A stretch of DNA of 5,347 nucleotides, taken from Clostridiales bacterium. Its GTDB lineage: Bacteria > Bacillota > Clostridia > Lachnospirales > Lachnospiraceae. Below are positions 4,717 through 5,347 of this stretch, one piece after another; the stretch's first letter is position 1, and each line of letters starts with the position of its first letter. Made by a program: the position numbers and the translations under genes. The notes beneath the pieces were generated by a model. The model was given only the letters and a program-made list of their open reading frames with translations. It was not told the origin of the DNA and ran no database searches. The stretch is from the NCBI GenBank assembly GCA_019420405.1, contig JAHZHF010000213.1:1-5347 (forward strand), in the 5' to 3' direction.

Positions 4717-5347
4717 ATGGCAAAGGAAAAGAAACTGGTACAGTCGATTACGTCAAGAGACGAAGACTTTGCGCAGTGGTACACGGATGTTGTACGCGAA
4801 GCAAAACTGTGTGATTATTCAGGAGTTAAGGGATGCCTGAATTATCTGCCGAACGGGTATGCGCTCTGGGAGAATATTCAGGCGGATCTTGACAAACGTT
4901 TCAAAGATACGGGAGTAGAGAATGTATATCTTCCGGTGCTGATTCCGGAAAGCCTGCTTCAGAAGGAGAAGGATCATATTGAAGGATTTGCTCCGGAAGT
5001 AGCATGGGTGACACACGGAGGAATGGAGCAGCTTCAGGAACGCTTCTGTATCCGTCCTACCTCTGAGACTCTGTTCTGCGATGTGTGGAGCAAGACGGTG
5101 CAGTCCTACCGTGATCTGCCGAAGGTTTGGAATCAGTGGTGTTCCGTGCTTCGCTGGGAGAAGACGACGAGGCCGTTCCTTCGTTCCAGAGAGTTCCTCT
5201 GGCAGGAGGGACATACGATCCACGCGACTTATGAGGAAGCGGAAGAGCGGACAAAGATGATGTGGAAAGTATATAAAGATTTCGTGGAGGAAGACCTTGC
5301 GATCCCGGTTGTTGCGGGAAGAAAGACGGAGAGCGAGAAGTTTGCAG
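4717..5347 (+). CDS. proS: Prolyl-tRNA synthetase (archaeal/eukaryotic-type), 5' part
   Basis: Class II aminoacyl-tRNA synthetase that activates proline with ATP and charges tRNA-Pro in the cytosol. The window holds the first 210 residues; the rest runs off the right edge (full proteins of this type are about 480 residues). Motif 1 lies in GVKGCLNYLPNGYALWENI (36-54) through VYLPVLIP (70-77). RPTSET (113-118) and the motif 2 region RWEKTTRPFLRSREFLWQEG (146-165) form the ATP and proline pocket. The YSGVKG start and VTHGG stretch (98-102) fit the type without the large bacterial editing insertion, as found in archaea, eukaryotes and many Clostridia. AAGGAG (4703-4708) is 8 bases before the ATG. 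Expression is controlled by the upstream proline T-box, whose CCG specifier agrees with this identification. Confidence 0.97.
   Translation, partial: MAKEKKLVQSITSRDEDFAQWYTDVVREAKLCDYSGVKGCLNYLPNGYALWENIQADLDKRFKDTGVENVYLPVLIPESLLQKEKDHIEGFAPEVAWVTHGGMEQLQERFCIRPTSETLFCDVWSKTVQSYRDLPKVWNQWCSVLRWEKTTRPFLRSREFLWQEGHTIHATYEEAEERTKMMWKVYKDFVEEDLAIPVVAGRKTESEKFA

Noticed and set aside
4819..5223. 134-codon minus-strand open frame opposite proS
   Set aside because: The plus strand is unmistakable prolyl-tRNA synthetase; the antisense frame has no ribosome binding site and no known motif.
3346..5347. A functional cysteine link between the cysK-like enzyme and ProRS, since archaeal-type ProRS can misactivate cysteine
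   Set aside because: The genes have separate promoters and the T-box is proline-specific; adjacency alone does not support a shared pathway.

Overview
The window looks like chromosomal DNA of a Gram-positive, moderate-GC Clostridia, most likely of the Lachnospiraceae type. The basis is AGGAG-like ribosome binding sites, TTGACA/TATAAT promoters, a tRNA-Pro T-box leader, a DUF624 (YesL-like) membrane protein, and an archaeal/eukaryotic-style prolyl-tRNA synthetase of the kind seen in this group. The family assignment is inferred from memory of such genomes, not from a search.

Layout. On the plus strand, a DUF624 membrane protein (58-720) and xanthine phosphoribosyltransferase xpt (736-1392) are 15 nt apart and probably co-transcribed. 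Between xpt and a convergent gene lies a 107-bp branched palindrome (1431-1537), then a terminator whose stem pairs fully only in minus-strand RNA (1547-1585). The minus-strand gene (3020 down to 1617) encodes an AGCS-family sodium:amino acid symporter. Its upstream region holds a truncated copy of the palindrome's right end, two leader hairpins, a promoter, and an 8-bp inverted repeat that could be an operator. A divergent promoter (3270-3298) drives a cysteine-synthase-like gene (GTG start at 3346, stop at 4287). Eight bases after its stop begins a near-consensus promoter, followed by a complete proline T-box (about 4330-4594) with specifier CCG and mutually exclusive antiterminator and terminator helices. 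A further stretch with two look-alike hairpins leads to proS (4717 onward), which the window edge cuts.

The genes are mainly housekeeping and amino acid related: purine salvage (xpt), amino acid uptake (AGCS), sulfur amino acid synthesis or a related beta-replacement reaction (cysK-like), and prolyl-tRNA charging (proS) controlled by uncharged tRNA-Pro. I see no defence system, phage, transposase or CRISPR array. The less ordinary parts are non-coding: the branched palindrome and its fragment flanking the symporter gene, the paired hairpins with a compensatory base change ahead of proS, and the symporter promoter region. The cysteine-synthase-like protein also departs from the family in several active-site motifs.
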